Shown one piece after another: positions 17,383 through 25,924 of a stretch of 64,000 bases of DNA. The position numbers and the translations under genes were made by a program. How positions within the stretch are numbered: the first letter of the stretch is position 1; every line of letters begins with the position of its first letter. Under the pieces are notes generated by a model, which was given only the letters and a program-made list of their open reading frames with translations, ran no database searches and was not told where the DNA came from. The DNA is from Scatomonas sp963928055 (GTDB lineage Bacteria > Bacillota > Clostridia > Lachnospirales > Lachnospiraceae): assembly GCA_963928055.1 (NCBI GenBank), contig CAWVDN010000001.1, positions 744,001-808,000 on the forward strand, in the 5' to 3' direction.

Positions 17383-17909
17383 TTTTCTTCCGGGTGATCC
17401 GCGGAGAGCAGAATCCCCTCCGCCTCCATCTTCCGGGCTTCCTCCACGTACTCCAGGCTGTTCCGGTAATTGCTCTCCTTCTCCTCCGGCCGGAGGGGAC
17501 GGACGATCCTGGCCGGGCTGCCCATGACCAGGGAGCCGTCCGGCACCTGCATATTCTGGAGCACCAGGCTTCCCGCCGCGATCAGGCAGTCCTTCCCGAT
17601 GACCGCCCCGTTCAGGACCGCGGCCCCGATGCCGATGAGGCTCCGGTCTCCTATGGTACAGCCGTGGAGCACCGCATGGTGGCCTACGGTCACGTAATCC
17701 CCCAGGGTCACGGGATAGCCGTGATCCACATGAATGGTGCAGCCTTCCTGGATATTGGTGCCCCGGCCGACGCGGACCGGAGCCTTATCTCCCCGGATGG
17801 TGCTGTAAAACAGCACGCAGCTGTCCTCTCCCAGCTCCACATCCCCCAGGAGCACGGATTCCCGGGCAATGCGGACCCCTTTTTCTTTTTTGTGTTTTCT
17901 GTAATCCAT
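17379..17909 (-). CDS. Gamma-carbonic-anhydrase-like left-handed beta-helix protein
   Basis: This 176-aa protein carries hexapeptide repeats (VLLGDVELGEDSCVLFYSTIRGD, VTLGDYVTVGHHAVLHGCTIGD, IGIGAAVLNGAVIGKD). The histidines of HVDHG and VGHHAVLHG match the zinc ligands of the YrdA/CaiE/gamma-CA branch, rather than a plain acetyltransferase. A carbonic-anhydrase or CoA-linked acyltransferase activity is possible; the family is poorly defined in vivo. The gene is 12 bp from the bile-salt hydrolase gene, with AAGGAGG before its ATG. Confidence 0.82.
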   Translation of the reverse strand: MDYRKHKKEKGVRIARESVLLGDVELGEDSCVLFYSTIRGDKAPVRVGRGTNIQEGCTIHVDHGYPVTLGDYVTVGHHAVLHGCTIGDRSLIGIGAAVLNGAVIGKDCLIAAGSLVLQNMQVPDGSLVMGSPARIVRPLRPEEKESNYRNSLEYVEEARKMEAEGILLSADHPEEN

Positions 17910-17921
17910 AAGCGCCTCCTT

Positions 17922-18896
17922 CTAGTTGACATAACAGATCTTCTGCCGGTCCTCCAGGGGATAGGTCTTCACTTCTTTCTGTTCCAGATCCTCCCGGTGC
18001 AGGTCCACCGCCCGGATCTGACTGTTTTCATAGGTTTTGTAGTAATAAATACCTCTGTCCGCGTTGGCGCAGCAGGAATAGGTGGTAATGTCGTATTTTC
18101 CTTCCGGGGTCACCACGCCTCCCCGGACCATGGCCACGCTGTCCAGGATATGGAAAAACTGGGAAATATTGGAGGCTTCTTCCCCGGAGCTGACAGAATT
18201 CCATCGGAGAAAAGCCGCCTTCACAAAACGGGAGGCCGGGGAGGCGTCTCCCGGCAGGCCCAGGGCTCCCATACCCTGGCCGTAGGGTTTCAGCCGGAGT
18301 CCTTCTGCGAACCGGTTCTCCGGAACGCCCGGGGTCAGGTTCAGATGGTTGTTCAGATTGGTCAGATGGAAATCGAAGGGCGGGTTGTTGGTCAGGACCC
18401 CCACCGGGTTTTCGTATACCTTCAGCCCCGTCTCCACCGCTTCCAGCACCAGGCAGCGTTTCCGGTCCGCCAGCATCCAGTGCAGGGGCGCCGGAGGCAT
18501 CTGCTCCGCGAAGGCTTCGTCCAGCACGTTGAGATCCCTGATCAGCTCTTCCGCCTGGTCCAGGGTGCCGCACTGTCCCAGGATCCAGGGGATCAGTTCA
18601 AAGGAGGCCACGTTTTTCATCCCCTCCCGGTACGGACGGTAGCATGCGTTTCCCGGGAAATTCAGTCCCGCCATGCAAAGGCCCTTTTCGTTGACGGCCT
18701 CCGCGTACAGGGGATAGCCGGACACGACCGTGGCCATGCCGATCATGGCGAAATGCCGGGGACTCTGCCCTTCCCTCTTCCAGCGGAAGGGATAATTCCG
18801 CGGGGTCACCGCCGGCTGTTCCCCGAAGGAATACTCCAGATCCAGATTCCGGCCGAAATAAAAATCTCCGTTCTCAAACGTGACGCAGGTACACAT
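17922..18896 (-). CDS. bsh: Bile-salt (choloylglycine) hydrolase
   Basis: This 324-aa Ntn-hydrolase would deconjugate glycine- or taurine-linked bile acids. The nucleophile Cys2 is exposed once Met1 is removed (MCTCV). Arg16 and Asp19 in FGRNLD match the catalytic Arg/Asp pair. MAGLNFPGNA, VLTNNPPFDFHL and ASRFVKAAF match the remaining conserved Asn and Arg positions. Similarity to characterised clostridial enzymes runs along the full chain (APLHWMLADR, NISQFFHILDSV, GIYYYKTYENSQI). There is no signal peptide, so it acts inside the cell. Penicillin-V acylase is the main alternative, but PLHW and NQFFHIL-type blocks favour bile-salt hydrolase. AAAGGAG lies 6 nt before the ATG. It is in a run with ccdA and tlpA. 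Confidence 0.88.
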   Translation of the reverse strand: MCTCVTFENGDFYFGRNLDLEYSFGEQPAVTPRNYPFRWKREGQSPRHFAMIGMATVVSGYPLYAEAVNEKGLCMAGLNFPGNACYRPYREGMKNVASFELIPWILGQCGTLDQAEELIRDLNVLDEAFAEQMPPAPLHWMLADRKRCLVLEAVETGLKVYENPVGVLTNNPPFDFHLTNLNNHLNLTPGVPENRFAEGLRLKPYGQGMGALGLPGDASPASRFVKAAFLRWNSVSSGEEASNISQFFHILDSVAMVRGGVVTPEGKYDITTYSCCANADRGIYYYKTYENSQIRAVDLHREDLEQKEVKTYPLEDRQKICYVN

Positions 18897-18929
18897 AGCT
18901 GTCTCCTTTCAGGGCCTCCGCCCTCTCTC

Positions 18930-19517
18930 CTATTCCTCCAGCAGCTGTCCCAGGGCCTGTTCCAGCGCTTCCCCTGTGATCAGTCCCCGATGATAGGCCG
19001 CTATCTTTCCTTCTTTGTCGATGAGGATGGTGCTGGGCAGGGAATATACGCTGTACATATAGGAACCCATGCCCGCCTCGTCATAGTAGGCCGGGAAGGT
19101 GTAGCCCTGCTCTTCCAGATAGGCGGCTCCTTTTTCCCTGGTCTCGCCCTGGCTGCCGGTGGCGTTCAGGATGATAAAGTTCACTTCGTCTCCGTATCTC
19201 TCGTAAGCCGCCTGAAAATCCGGCATTTCCTCCTTGCAGTAGCCGCACCAGGTGGCCCAGAAATTGATCACCGTGGGCTTGCCGTAAAAATCCGAAAGCT
19301 TTACATTCTCACCGGAAGCATCCTGAAAAGTAAAGTCCGAGGCCTCCTGCCGGGAACTTCCGTTCTCCCCGCCGGACTCCTCTTCCTGTTCTTTTATCTG
19401 GCCCAGGGCGTCCGGAGCCTTTACCTTCTCCCTCAGCCGGGAATAGGCGAACGCGGCTCCCCCTATGAGCACCGCCAGAGCGGCCAGCAGGGCCAGCAGC
19501 TTTCCGTATTTTTTCAT
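18930..19517 (-). CDS. TlpA/ResA-like membrane-anchored thiol-disulfide oxidoreductase
   Basis: This 195-aa protein has an N-terminal membrane anchor (LLALLAALAVLIGGAAFAYS), a Glu/Ser-rich linker, and a thioredoxin domain with NFWATWCGYCKEEMPDF (active-site CGYC), a cis-Pro loop SLPSTILIDKEG, and the insertion typical of TlpA/ResA. It would work outside the membrane and be kept reduced by the CcdA protein encoded 14 bp upstream. No cytochrome c maturation genes are nearby, so the role is more likely general thiol redox control of exported proteins. Confidence 0.88.
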   Translation of the reverse strand: MKKYGKLLALLAALAVLIGGAAFAYSRLREKVKAPDALGQIKEQEEESGGENGSSRQEASDFTFQDASGENVKLSDFYGKPTVINFWATWCGYCKEEMPDFQAAYERYGDEVNFIILNATGSQGETREKGAAYLEEQGYTFPAYYDEAGMGSYMYSVYSLPSTILIDKEGKIAAYHRGLITGEALEQALGQLLEE

Positions 19518-19531
19518 AGTTTTCCCTCCTG

Positions 19532-20200
19532 TCAGCTTAAAAATGTCAGCAGGCGGTTAATGAGTCCCGTCATCATCAGGATGCCCAGACACACCAGAAG
19601 CCCTCCGCACACCCGGTTGATGACCAGATAGTGGGATTTGATAAACTGAAAGGTTCCCTTGAGTTTATCGATAAGCAGGGCGCTGAGCAGAAAAGGCACT
19701 CCCAGGCCAAGAGAATAGACCAGCAGCATCAGGACCCCCGTTCCCACGGAGCCCTGCTGGGATGCCAGAAGAAGGGCGGAACTTAAAAAAGTGCCCACGC
19801 AGGGCGTCCAGCCGATGGAAAATACAACGCCGAAGAGCAGGGCGGAAAAAAAGGCCAGTTCCCGGGTCTCCGCCTGCAGCTTATGGGTCCCGTTGAGCAA
19901 TCCGATTCTCAGCACCCCCATAAAATTCAGGCCGAAGATCACTACCACTGCTCCCGTCACCAGGTTCACCGCCGTCTGGTGCTGCCGCAGAAGTCCGCCG
20001 AGCCCGGCGGCAAAGGCTCCCAGAAGCACAAACACGCAGGTAAATCCCAGGACAAACCCTATGGCGTTTTTCAAGGTTTTTCCCGGATCTCCCTGCGCGT
20101 TCTCCCCCGCGAAATAAAGAAGGTAAACCGGCAGCATGGGCAGCAGGCAAGGAGAGATAAACGTGATGATCCCCTCCAGAAAAGCAACGAGATACAGCAT
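19532..20200 (-). CDS. ccdA: CcdA-type cytochrome c biogenesis / thiol reductant transporter
   Basis: This 222-aa protein has six hydrophobic segments. The first carries FISPCLLPMLPVYLLYFAG and the fourth VVFSIGWTPCVGTFLSSAL, which hold the two membrane cysteines (SPCLLP and TPCVG) of the CcdA/DsbD family. These pass electrons from cytoplasmic thioredoxin to an external thioredoxin-like protein, here presumably the adjacent TlpA-like product. GGGAGG precedes the ATG. Confidence 0.93.
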   Translation of the reverse strand: MLYLVAFLEGIITFISPCLLPMLPVYLLYFAGENAQGDPGKTLKNAIGFVLGFTCVFVLLGAFAAGLGGLLRQHQTAVNLVTGAVVVIFGLNFMGVLRIGLLNGTHKLQAETRELAFFSALLFGVVFSIGWTPCVGTFLSSALLLASQQGSVGTGVLMLLVYSLGLGVPFLLSALLIDKLKGTFQFIKSHYLVINRVCGGLLVCLGILMMTGLINRLLTFLS

Positions 20201-20214
20201 GCCTCTGTCCTCCC

Positions 20215-20991
20215 TTAAAATCCTGTATTCCTGTGGTATTCCCTGGTCCAGCGGGCCAGGGCTCTGTCCAGATCTTCCGGGAAGGGCTCCGGCTCTACCT
20301 CCAGGATCTGATCATCCAGTTCCTGTCTGGTGCCGGGATCCACCTTCAGGTTTTCCATGGCCTGATCGTAAGCCTCCTGGCCGTCCCGGAGATAAACAGC
20401 GAACAGACTGCTCTTCAGGGTATCTTTGGTATGAAGGATCTCGTAAGCCTTCTGAAAGCAGCTGCAGGCTTCCTCCATCTGAAACAGCCGGGCATACGCG
20501 CATCCCAGATTGTTGTACAGATTCCCGTTAAACTGGATCCCCAGGTTTCCCTTATCCTCCATGCGCAGCGCTTCCGTGTAGGCGTCGATGGCCCGGGTAT
20601 ATTTTTCGTGCGCCATCAGGGAATCGCCCTGGCGCTTGATCCGCAGGGCCTCCGGCTCCTCCTGAAGTTTCCGGAGCTCTTCTTCCAGTTTTTTCAGTTC
20701 CGGCTGATTCAGATAAAAGACTTCCTTCAGCACCGGCAGCACAAAATCCTCCAGCCGGAACTCCTGTTCCAGCACCGCGGAGAGCCTTCTGGCCAGATTC
20801 CGGAGCCGCAGCTCCTCATGGAGCCATTCCACCAGGTTCTCATTCAGTATTCCCCGATCCAGCAGAGGATAATCCGTGCAGAAATAATAGCACAGCTCCT
20901 CCGCGGAATATATATTAACTCCAACCGCTTCGATATAAAACGGATTCTCCGCTCTTTTTACCTGACATAAAATGTAGCCGCCCATGTTCAT
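20215..20991 (-). CDS. TPR-containing protein of the DUF5716/DUF5717 cluster
   Basis: This 258-aa protein has an N-terminal domain of about 100 residues (YILCQVKRAENPFYIEAVG, ELCYYFCTDYPLLDRG). It is followed by a charged helix (ELKKLEEELRKLQEEPEALRIK) and two or three tetratricopeptide-like helix pairs (GDSLMAHEKYTRAIDAYTEAL, LYNNLGCAYARLFQMEEACSCFQKAYEI). No signal peptide is present. The ATG overlaps the DUF5716-like stop codon by 4 bp (ATGA), so the two are translationally coupled. TPR proteins usually act as adaptors; here it probably joins the other two products. The partner assignment is inference. Confidence 0.75.
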   Translation of the reverse strand: MNMGGYILCQVKRAENPFYIEAVGVNIYSAEELCYYFCTDYPLLDRGILNENLVEWLHEELRLRNLARRLSAVLEQEFRLEDFVLPVLKEVFYLNQPELKKLEEELRKLQEEPEALRIKRQGDSLMAHEKYTRAIDAYTEALRMEDKGNLGIQFNGNLYNNLGCAYARLFQMEEACSCFQKAYEILHTKDTLKSSLFAVYLRDGQEAYDQAMENLKVDPGTRQELDDQILEVEPEPFPEDLDRALARWTREYHRNTGF

Positions 20992-22232
20992 CCCTCCATC
21001 GTCTCATGCCAGATCTTCCCGCTGGCAGGAAAAAGTTCCCCGAATCCCAGGTCTTCCGCCGTGATCTGACAGCGTCCGGGAGAATCGTATTCCAGCCGCA
21101 GCCGCAGTCTGGTGGTCCGGTCCGGCCTTTTCGGCAGCCCCGGGAGGGCCATGCTGTACCGGGAACGCTTTCCGTCGTCCATGCTGCTGACCACGAAGAC
21201 CAGCTCGTCGGTTCCGTCCAGGATCAGCTCGCATTCTTTTTCAGCTTCGTACCAGTTGATGCCGGCGGTCACCAGGGGATAATAGGCGGGACAGCCGTTG
21301 ATCCGCATCTCCATACCCACATTGCGGCGGATCAGGTCCGATCCCATATACAGATAGCCTTTCAGGTTCTTTTCCTCCGTCTTTTCCCGGGCGGCAAAAC
21401 AGGCGCCCCGGGCAAAGAGATTGTCCCCGATGAACACCCGCCGGTGCCCCCGGCAGAGCAGCGCCAGGGAGCGGACGGCCCAGGACCGCTGGAAGCCCTC
21501 GCCCACCAGGAACACGCTGGAGTACAGCTCCTCCTTCAGGGAATCCTGGATAAATTTCCGGAAGGCTCCGTCCTTTTCCTCCGGACCTCCCGTCAGACGT
21601 ATGGTGCCCCCTTCCGTCACGGACGCCGTCACCGGCTTGGTCCGCTGATTCAGCTCCAGGCTGAAAAAGGTCACATCCTCCTCCGTGAACTGGAACAGTC
21701 CCGCTTTTCTGGCCCACAGTTCCGGTTTCTGGTAAAGGGTATGAAAGTAAAAGCTCTCCCGGTAATCCTGCAGATGCCCTCTGCCCCGCCGGATCCCCAG
21801 GATCCGGTATGCCTCCCGGACCGCCTGGACGAAAGGCCTGGTGAGATGTGGAACCGTGATCATGATCCCGGCGATCTGGCTGTCTATCCGGGAAACCCCC
21901 AGCATGGTCAGCGCCTGCCGCAGGAACACGGCCAGAAGTTCTCCCCCGGTAAAGGTTTCCCCCTCCGCGTCAAAAGAATTCCCATCCGCGCAGAGATCGT
22001 AAAGATGATCGATGAGGATCCCGTTTTTCTGTCCCGCGAAATATTCCGCCTCCAGTCCGTAGTACCATTCTCCGGAATCCGGCACCCGGCAGAGCACGGT
22101 AGGAAACGTCACCTTGGCGCTGCCCACCTTTACCGGAGCGGAGACCGCGTCCTGGCTTCCCCGCTCGTAATAGCAGACCTGGGATTCCTTTCTGTTTAAA
22201 TCTATTCCCACAATCAGATTTTTTGTTTCCAT
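20988..22232 (-). CDS. DUF5716-like protein with an actin/Hsp70-like fold
   Basis: This 414-aa protein begins NLIVGIDLNRKESQVCYYERG, which resembles the phosphate-1 strand-turn of actin/Hsp70 ATPases. Later HRRVFIGDNLFARGACFAAR resembles their adenosine region (G-x-x-x-x-x-G-A). In between lie SSVFLVGEGF and a KVTFPTVLCRVP segment like the TPS(V/Y) strand of DnaK. The clear DnaK phosphate-2 motif is missing, so ATP hydrolysis is uncertain. The product is soluble. I recall this as the clostridial DUF5716 family, paired with DUF5717; no experimental function is known to me. The gene is 12 bp from the 1184-aa gene upstream. Confidence 0.7.
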   Translation of the reverse strand: METKNLIVGIDLNRKESQVCYYERGSQDAVSAPVKVGSAKVTFPTVLCRVPDSGEWYYGLEAEYFAGQKNGILIDHLYDLCADGNSFDAEGETFTGGELLAVFLRQALTMLGVSRIDSQIAGIMITVPHLTRPFVQAVREAYRILGIRRGRGHLQDYRESFYFHTLYQKPELWARKAGLFQFTEEDVTFFSLELNQRTKPVTASVTEGGTIRLTGGPEEKDGAFRKFIQDSLKEELYSSVFLVGEGFQRSWAVRSLALLCRGHRRVFIGDNLFARGACFAAREKTEEKNLKGYLYMGSDLIRRNVGMEMRINGCPAYYPLVTAGINWYEAEKECELILDGTDELVFVVSSMDDGKRSRYSMALPGLPKRPDRTTRLRLRLEYDSPGRCQITAEDLGFGELFPASGKIWHETMEG

Positions 22233-22244
22233 CTTCCGTCGCTC

Positions 22245-25200
22245 CTATTTCTTCAGGGTGAAAAGGGCGGAGGTACAGGCCTCCTGCCAGAGATATTGCT
22301 TCACCGCCTGCTCCATCACCTGCCTGCTGCCCAGCTTCCGGGCCGCCAGGATCTGGTTCAGCAGCTTGTAGCGCGTGCTGCCCGCGGTGTCCATATCGGA
22401 AAGAGCGCAGCGGCGCTTTTCCGTGTCATGGGTCTCCCCGTGTTCTGTCACACTGAAATAGTAAGTGAGGGTTTCTCCGTAAAACAGCAGGAATTCTTTC
22501 ACAAAGATTCCCTGATACATGTTTTTCATGGGCTCCACAGACCACTCCTCCGGCTCCCCGCTCTGTCCGGAAAGCTGGTAATGGATCACCACCCGGTCCG
22601 CCTCCGGGAAATATTCCTCCACAAACACTTTATCCTCGATCTGGCAGGCCTGGGTCAGGGTTCCCGGAAGATCCTGATAAAAGGCAAACCGAAGCCCTTT
22701 CCCCCGGAATTCTTCCAGCAGGGTCCTGGCCATTTTTTCCTGGTTTTCCTTCAGTTCCGGAAGCCGGGAATACCGTTTCAGCAGAGCCAGCTTGCAGACC
22801 TCCTCCGTGTTCCATCCCCACTGGCAGATCTTTTCCAGCCAGCGGAAGATATCCTCCGAGGTTTCTCTTCCCTGGAGGAAATAGGCTCCCGAGACAGCCG
22901 CCAGATACGCCAGGATCAGATCCTCCCGGCCATGCTGGGAGATATAGCTTCCCAGTATCTCCGCTTCCAGGGACGGAAAGCTGCGGACAAACATAGCCAT
23001 GGTCAGGATCCTCTCGTCCAGGACATAGCTTTCCAGCTGGAAGCCCTTGACCTTTTTCCAGAGGGCGCACATGGACTCCAGACTGCCGTAATAGGAATCC
23101 CTCAGATACGCCAGGATGTTCTCATCGTATTTTCCCTGCTTCACTACATAGGCGGCCAGGCAGAGCAGTTCCTCATCCTCCTCCCGCTCTTTCCGCAGGA
23201 TCATGCGGCTGGCCAGCCGCAGCAGCTTCTGCTCCGGGATCCCCTCGTAGCCGAACTCGGACACCAGGTCAAAAGCCTCCTGGTACATCGCCCGGTCGAT
23301 CAGGATCACGGCCATGCTCACCCGGTCCACAGAGGCGTACGCCCGGAGATCCATTTCCCGGAGGTAATCCGCCATAAACCGTTCTTCCCGGTGTTTATAA
23401 TAGAATTCCAGCAGCCTGGCCCGGATCTTTTTCCTGTACTCCTCTGTGAAATCCGGATTCTCCGCCGCCGCCCGGTAGCAGGCCAGCGTCCGGGAATTGA
23501 CCTCCATCTGCCAGCCTCTCTCCCGGCAGCAGTAAAGCTCCAGTCCCGTATCCTTCACGTTCAGGTCCATGCACCGAAAGGCCGCTTCTTTTTCGCTGAG
23601 CAGCCGTTCCATGGAATATTCCACGGTGGCGGCGAATCTGCGCCTTTTGCCGTCCTCAAACACCAGGCAGGCGTCCTCGCTGTAGATATCCACGTAGGCA
23701 GTGCCGTCCTGGCAGGGATAACTTTTTTCCTCTTTCAGGGCGCCGTGGCAGACCACCACATGGCGGATCTTCCGGTCCCGGCAGACCAGCTTTCTCTTAA
23801 ACAGCACCCGGCAGAGTTCCTCCGCCTGCTCCTTCTGCTCCGGCTTCAGCAGGAATTCCCGATACAGGACCGCGAAGTTTTCATCGATCCTGCCCCTGGT
23901 CAGGGATACCAGCGCGAAATCCCACATCTGTTTCCGGTAGCCGGCGTAAGCCGCCGGATCCTCCTCTTTGTGGCGGATGATGCTGGCGTAAAGAAACGCC
24001 TTTTTTCTCTCGCCCAGAGTATTATTGTAAAGAAAATACATTTTCACCGGCCGGGGCAGTTCCCGGGAGCTGTCCGGTTCCACGGTTTCCATATAGTATT
24101 CATACAGCCTGGTGATCCGCAGATCCTGCTCCACCGCCAGCTCGTACCAGGGGAAATATTCCTTCCGCACCGGGTCCCCTTTCATCAGCAGGCCGCAGAC
24201 AGCTTCCAGGACTTCCCGGGAAGGGAACTGCCGGTAGCCTCCTGTTAAAAGCCCGTACACGGAAGCGGAAAATTCTTTCAGATGCCCGCTCAGATAGGCG
24301 GCCCTTTTCAGGATCTGCTCTGTGAGCAGGTTCTTTTTCACGGCGAACCGCAGGACCTGGAGCATAAAAGGCGAAAGCCGCCGCAGAAGGGAGTCCTGGG
24401 ACTCCAGAAGCTTCCAGGCCGTCAGATACAGGAACGGACTGATACAGCCTCTGGAAAAGGCCTCCTCCATCATATACAGGGCGCGGGACGGCGTGGTCTC
24501 GCAGACCTCCTCCTCCTGAAACAGCAGATACAGGATCACGAAATCCGCCGGTTCCTGCTGGTGGAAGCCCTGCAGCACCGGGGCGATATTTCTGCGCTCC
24601 TGCGGAAGCAGCCCCGTCGCCTTGGCCAGATGCAGGTACACCGCCTGCTGCCGGTTGTCGGTAAAGGCGATCTCTCCCTCCTTAAAGGGCCAGAGAAGTT
24701 CCATGGCCCGGGCGTTTTCATCCTGATTATAGGCCAGGAACGCCTCAAACAGCCGGAGTTCCGGCCCCTCCTCCTCTTCTTCCTTCAGATCCTGGAGCAG
24801 ACGGCTGGTCCTCTCGAACCAGGTCCGGTAATCCAGGGTCTTCATCTGCAGCTCCAGATAATTTTTCACCAGGGCCAGCCTCTTGCGTCTGCCCACGGAA
24901 ACCGACAGGGAACGAAGATCCTCCTCCACGGAGGCCTCGATCTCAAAATCCAGTTCCTGATAAACGGTGCGGATACGAATCCTGCCGCTGCGCCTGCCGC
25001 TTCCCAGACGGCTGCGGTCCACGATATACTCCAGTCCGTACAGCCTGCCGATAAAGTCCTCGGAAGTCACCACCCGCTTCTCCACCTGGATGAAATCTCC
25101 GAAAACCTCGATCTCCATCCGCACATATCCCCAGGTGTTTTTGTATATGTAAAGGGTATCTTTCTGAGATACGTCCAGGGTGTAGACCGCCTTCTGCTTT

Positions 25201-25799
25201 TTGTCCAGGGTCAGCATCACCGGACCTTTTTTGCCGGTGGCGATCAGGAATTCCTCCATGTGCTGATACGTCACCGGGTTGTGGGACAATCCCCGGTACA
25301 GAGGACGGTAGGGGATGTTTTTCCCATTCAGGATGTGCAGGAACTGCCGGCTGGTAAAAAGCCGGAACCCTTCCCGCAGATCTTTCATGCACAATTTGGC
25401 GAAATCGTCCAGGGCCCGGACCTCTCCTTCCGGGGTCTCCGCCGTCTCCTCCCGGATCTCCGCCCGGACGCTGACGGTCTTTTCCCCCAGGCTGCTGAGG
25501 ATGGTTATACGTCCTTCCACCAGATCTCCGGCTTTCAGACCGCCTGTATCGATGCCGAATACCAGATCGCAGGTATTGCCTGAAAATTTCTCATTGGCCA
25601 TAAGGATCCTGTGATCTTCCGAGACCGCCAGGCCCCGGACCCTGCTTCCGTCCTCCGCCCCCACTGTGACGGCGCCCCGGTACTGTTTTCCCTCGGGGAT
25701 CCTAAGCTCCACCGTTTCCGGAGAAACCTTCAGAACCGGCCGACAGCGGGAAAATTTTTCCTGTTCTAATTCCTCTATCCTTCTCTTCAAAGTCTCCAC
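22245..25799 (-). CDS. DUF5717-like 1184-aa protein
   Basis: The N-terminus (about residues 20-115) looks like Ig/MSP-type beta domains (VELRIPEGKQYRGAVTVG, EGRITILSSLGEKTVSV). A second beta region follows (TWGYVRMEIEVFGDFIQVE). From about residue 300 onward the chain is mostly helical with repeat-like helix pairs (RALYMMEEAFSRGCISPFLYL, YQEAFDLVSEFGYEGIPEQKLLRLASRM). The C-terminus returns to beta (DRVVIHYQLS, EFLLFYGETLTYYFSVTEHG). There is no signal peptide or membrane segment. I recognise it as the uncharacterised DUF5717 type, encoded beside DUF5716 in Lachnospiraceae. The start codon is GTG, with AAAAGG a few nt upstream; no better ATG precedes it. Confidence 0.72.
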   Translation of the reverse strand: METLKRRIEELEQEKFSRCRPVLKVSPETVELRIPEGKQYRGAVTVGAEDGSRVRGLAVSEDHRILMANEKFSGNTCDLVFGIDTGGLKAGDLVEGRITILSSLGEKTVSVRAEIREETAETPEGEVRALDDFAKLCMKDLREGFRLFTSRQFLHILNGKNIPYRPLYRGLSHNPVTYQHMEEFLIATGKKGPVMLTLDKKQKAVYTLDVSQKDTLYIYKNTWGYVRMEIEVFGDFIQVEKRVVTSEDFIGRLYGLEYIVDRSRLGSGRRSGRIRIRTVYQELDFEIEASVEEDLRSLSVSVGRRKRLALVKNYLELQMKTLDYRTWFERTSRLLQDLKEEEEEGPELRLFEAFLAYNQDENARAMELLWPFKEGEIAFTDNRQQAVYLHLAKATGLLPQERRNIAPVLQGFHQQEPADFVILYLLFQEEEVCETTPSRALYMMEEAFSRGCISPFLYLTAWKLLESQDSLLRRLSPFMLQVLRFAVKKNLLTEQILKRAAYLSGHLKEFSASVYGLLTGGYRQFPSREVLEAVCGLLMKGDPVRKEYFPWYELAVEQDLRITRLYEYYMETVEPDSSRELPRPVKMYFLYNNTLGERKKAFLYASIIRHKEEDPAAYAGYRKQMWDFALVSLTRGRIDENFAVLYREFLLKPEQKEQAEELCRVLFKRKLVCRDRKIRHVVVCHGALKEEKSYPCQDGTAYVDIYSEDACLVFEDGKRRRFAATVEYSMERLLSEKEAAFRCMDLNVKDTGLELYCCRERGWQMEVNSRTLACYRAAAENPDFTEEYRKKIRARLLEFYYKHREERFMADYLREMDLRAYASVDRVSMAVILIDRAMYQEAFDLVSEFGYEGIPEQKLLRLASRMILRKEREEDEELLCLAAYVVKQGKYDENILAYLRDSYYGSLESMCALWKKVKGFQLESYVLDERILTMAMFVRSFPSLEAEILGSYISQHGREDLILAYLAAVSGAYFLQGRETSEDIFRWLEKICQWGWNTEEVCKLALLKRYSRLPELKENQEKMARTLLEEFRGKGLRFAFYQDLPGTLTQACQIEDKVFVEEYFPEADRVVIHYQLSGQSGEPEEWSVEPMKNMYQGIFVKEFLLFYGETLTYYFSVTEHGETHDTEKRRCALSDMDTAGSTRYKLLNQILAARKLGSRQVMEQAVKQYLWQEACTSALFTLKK

Positions 25800-25814
25800 C
25801 TGACCTTTTATTAC

Positions 25815-25843
25815 TTGACTTAAGGCCCACCCGGCCTTACTAT
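25815..25843 (+). promoter_or_regulatory. Promoter of the aminotransferase gene
   Basis: TTGACT (25815-25820) and TACTAT (25838-25843) are separated by 17 nt, and the gene starts 82 nt downstream. It lies back-to-back with the promoter for the DUF5717-like operon. Confidence 0.65.
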
Positions 25844-25846
25844 ATC

Positions 25847-25875
25847 AGTATACACTACAAAGAACCGCCGGGCAA
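25847..25875 (-). promoter_or_regulatory. Possible promoter of the DUF5717/DUF5716/TPR operon
   Basis: On the minus strand TTGCCC (25870-25875) and TATACT (25847-25852) are separated by 17 nt, 48 nt before the GTG start. The -35 box is only a partial match. Confidence 0.5.
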
Positions 25876-25924
25876 CCGGCTTTTTGCCGTGTTCGCCCCC
25901 TGTTTTCTGAAAAGAGGCACAATT

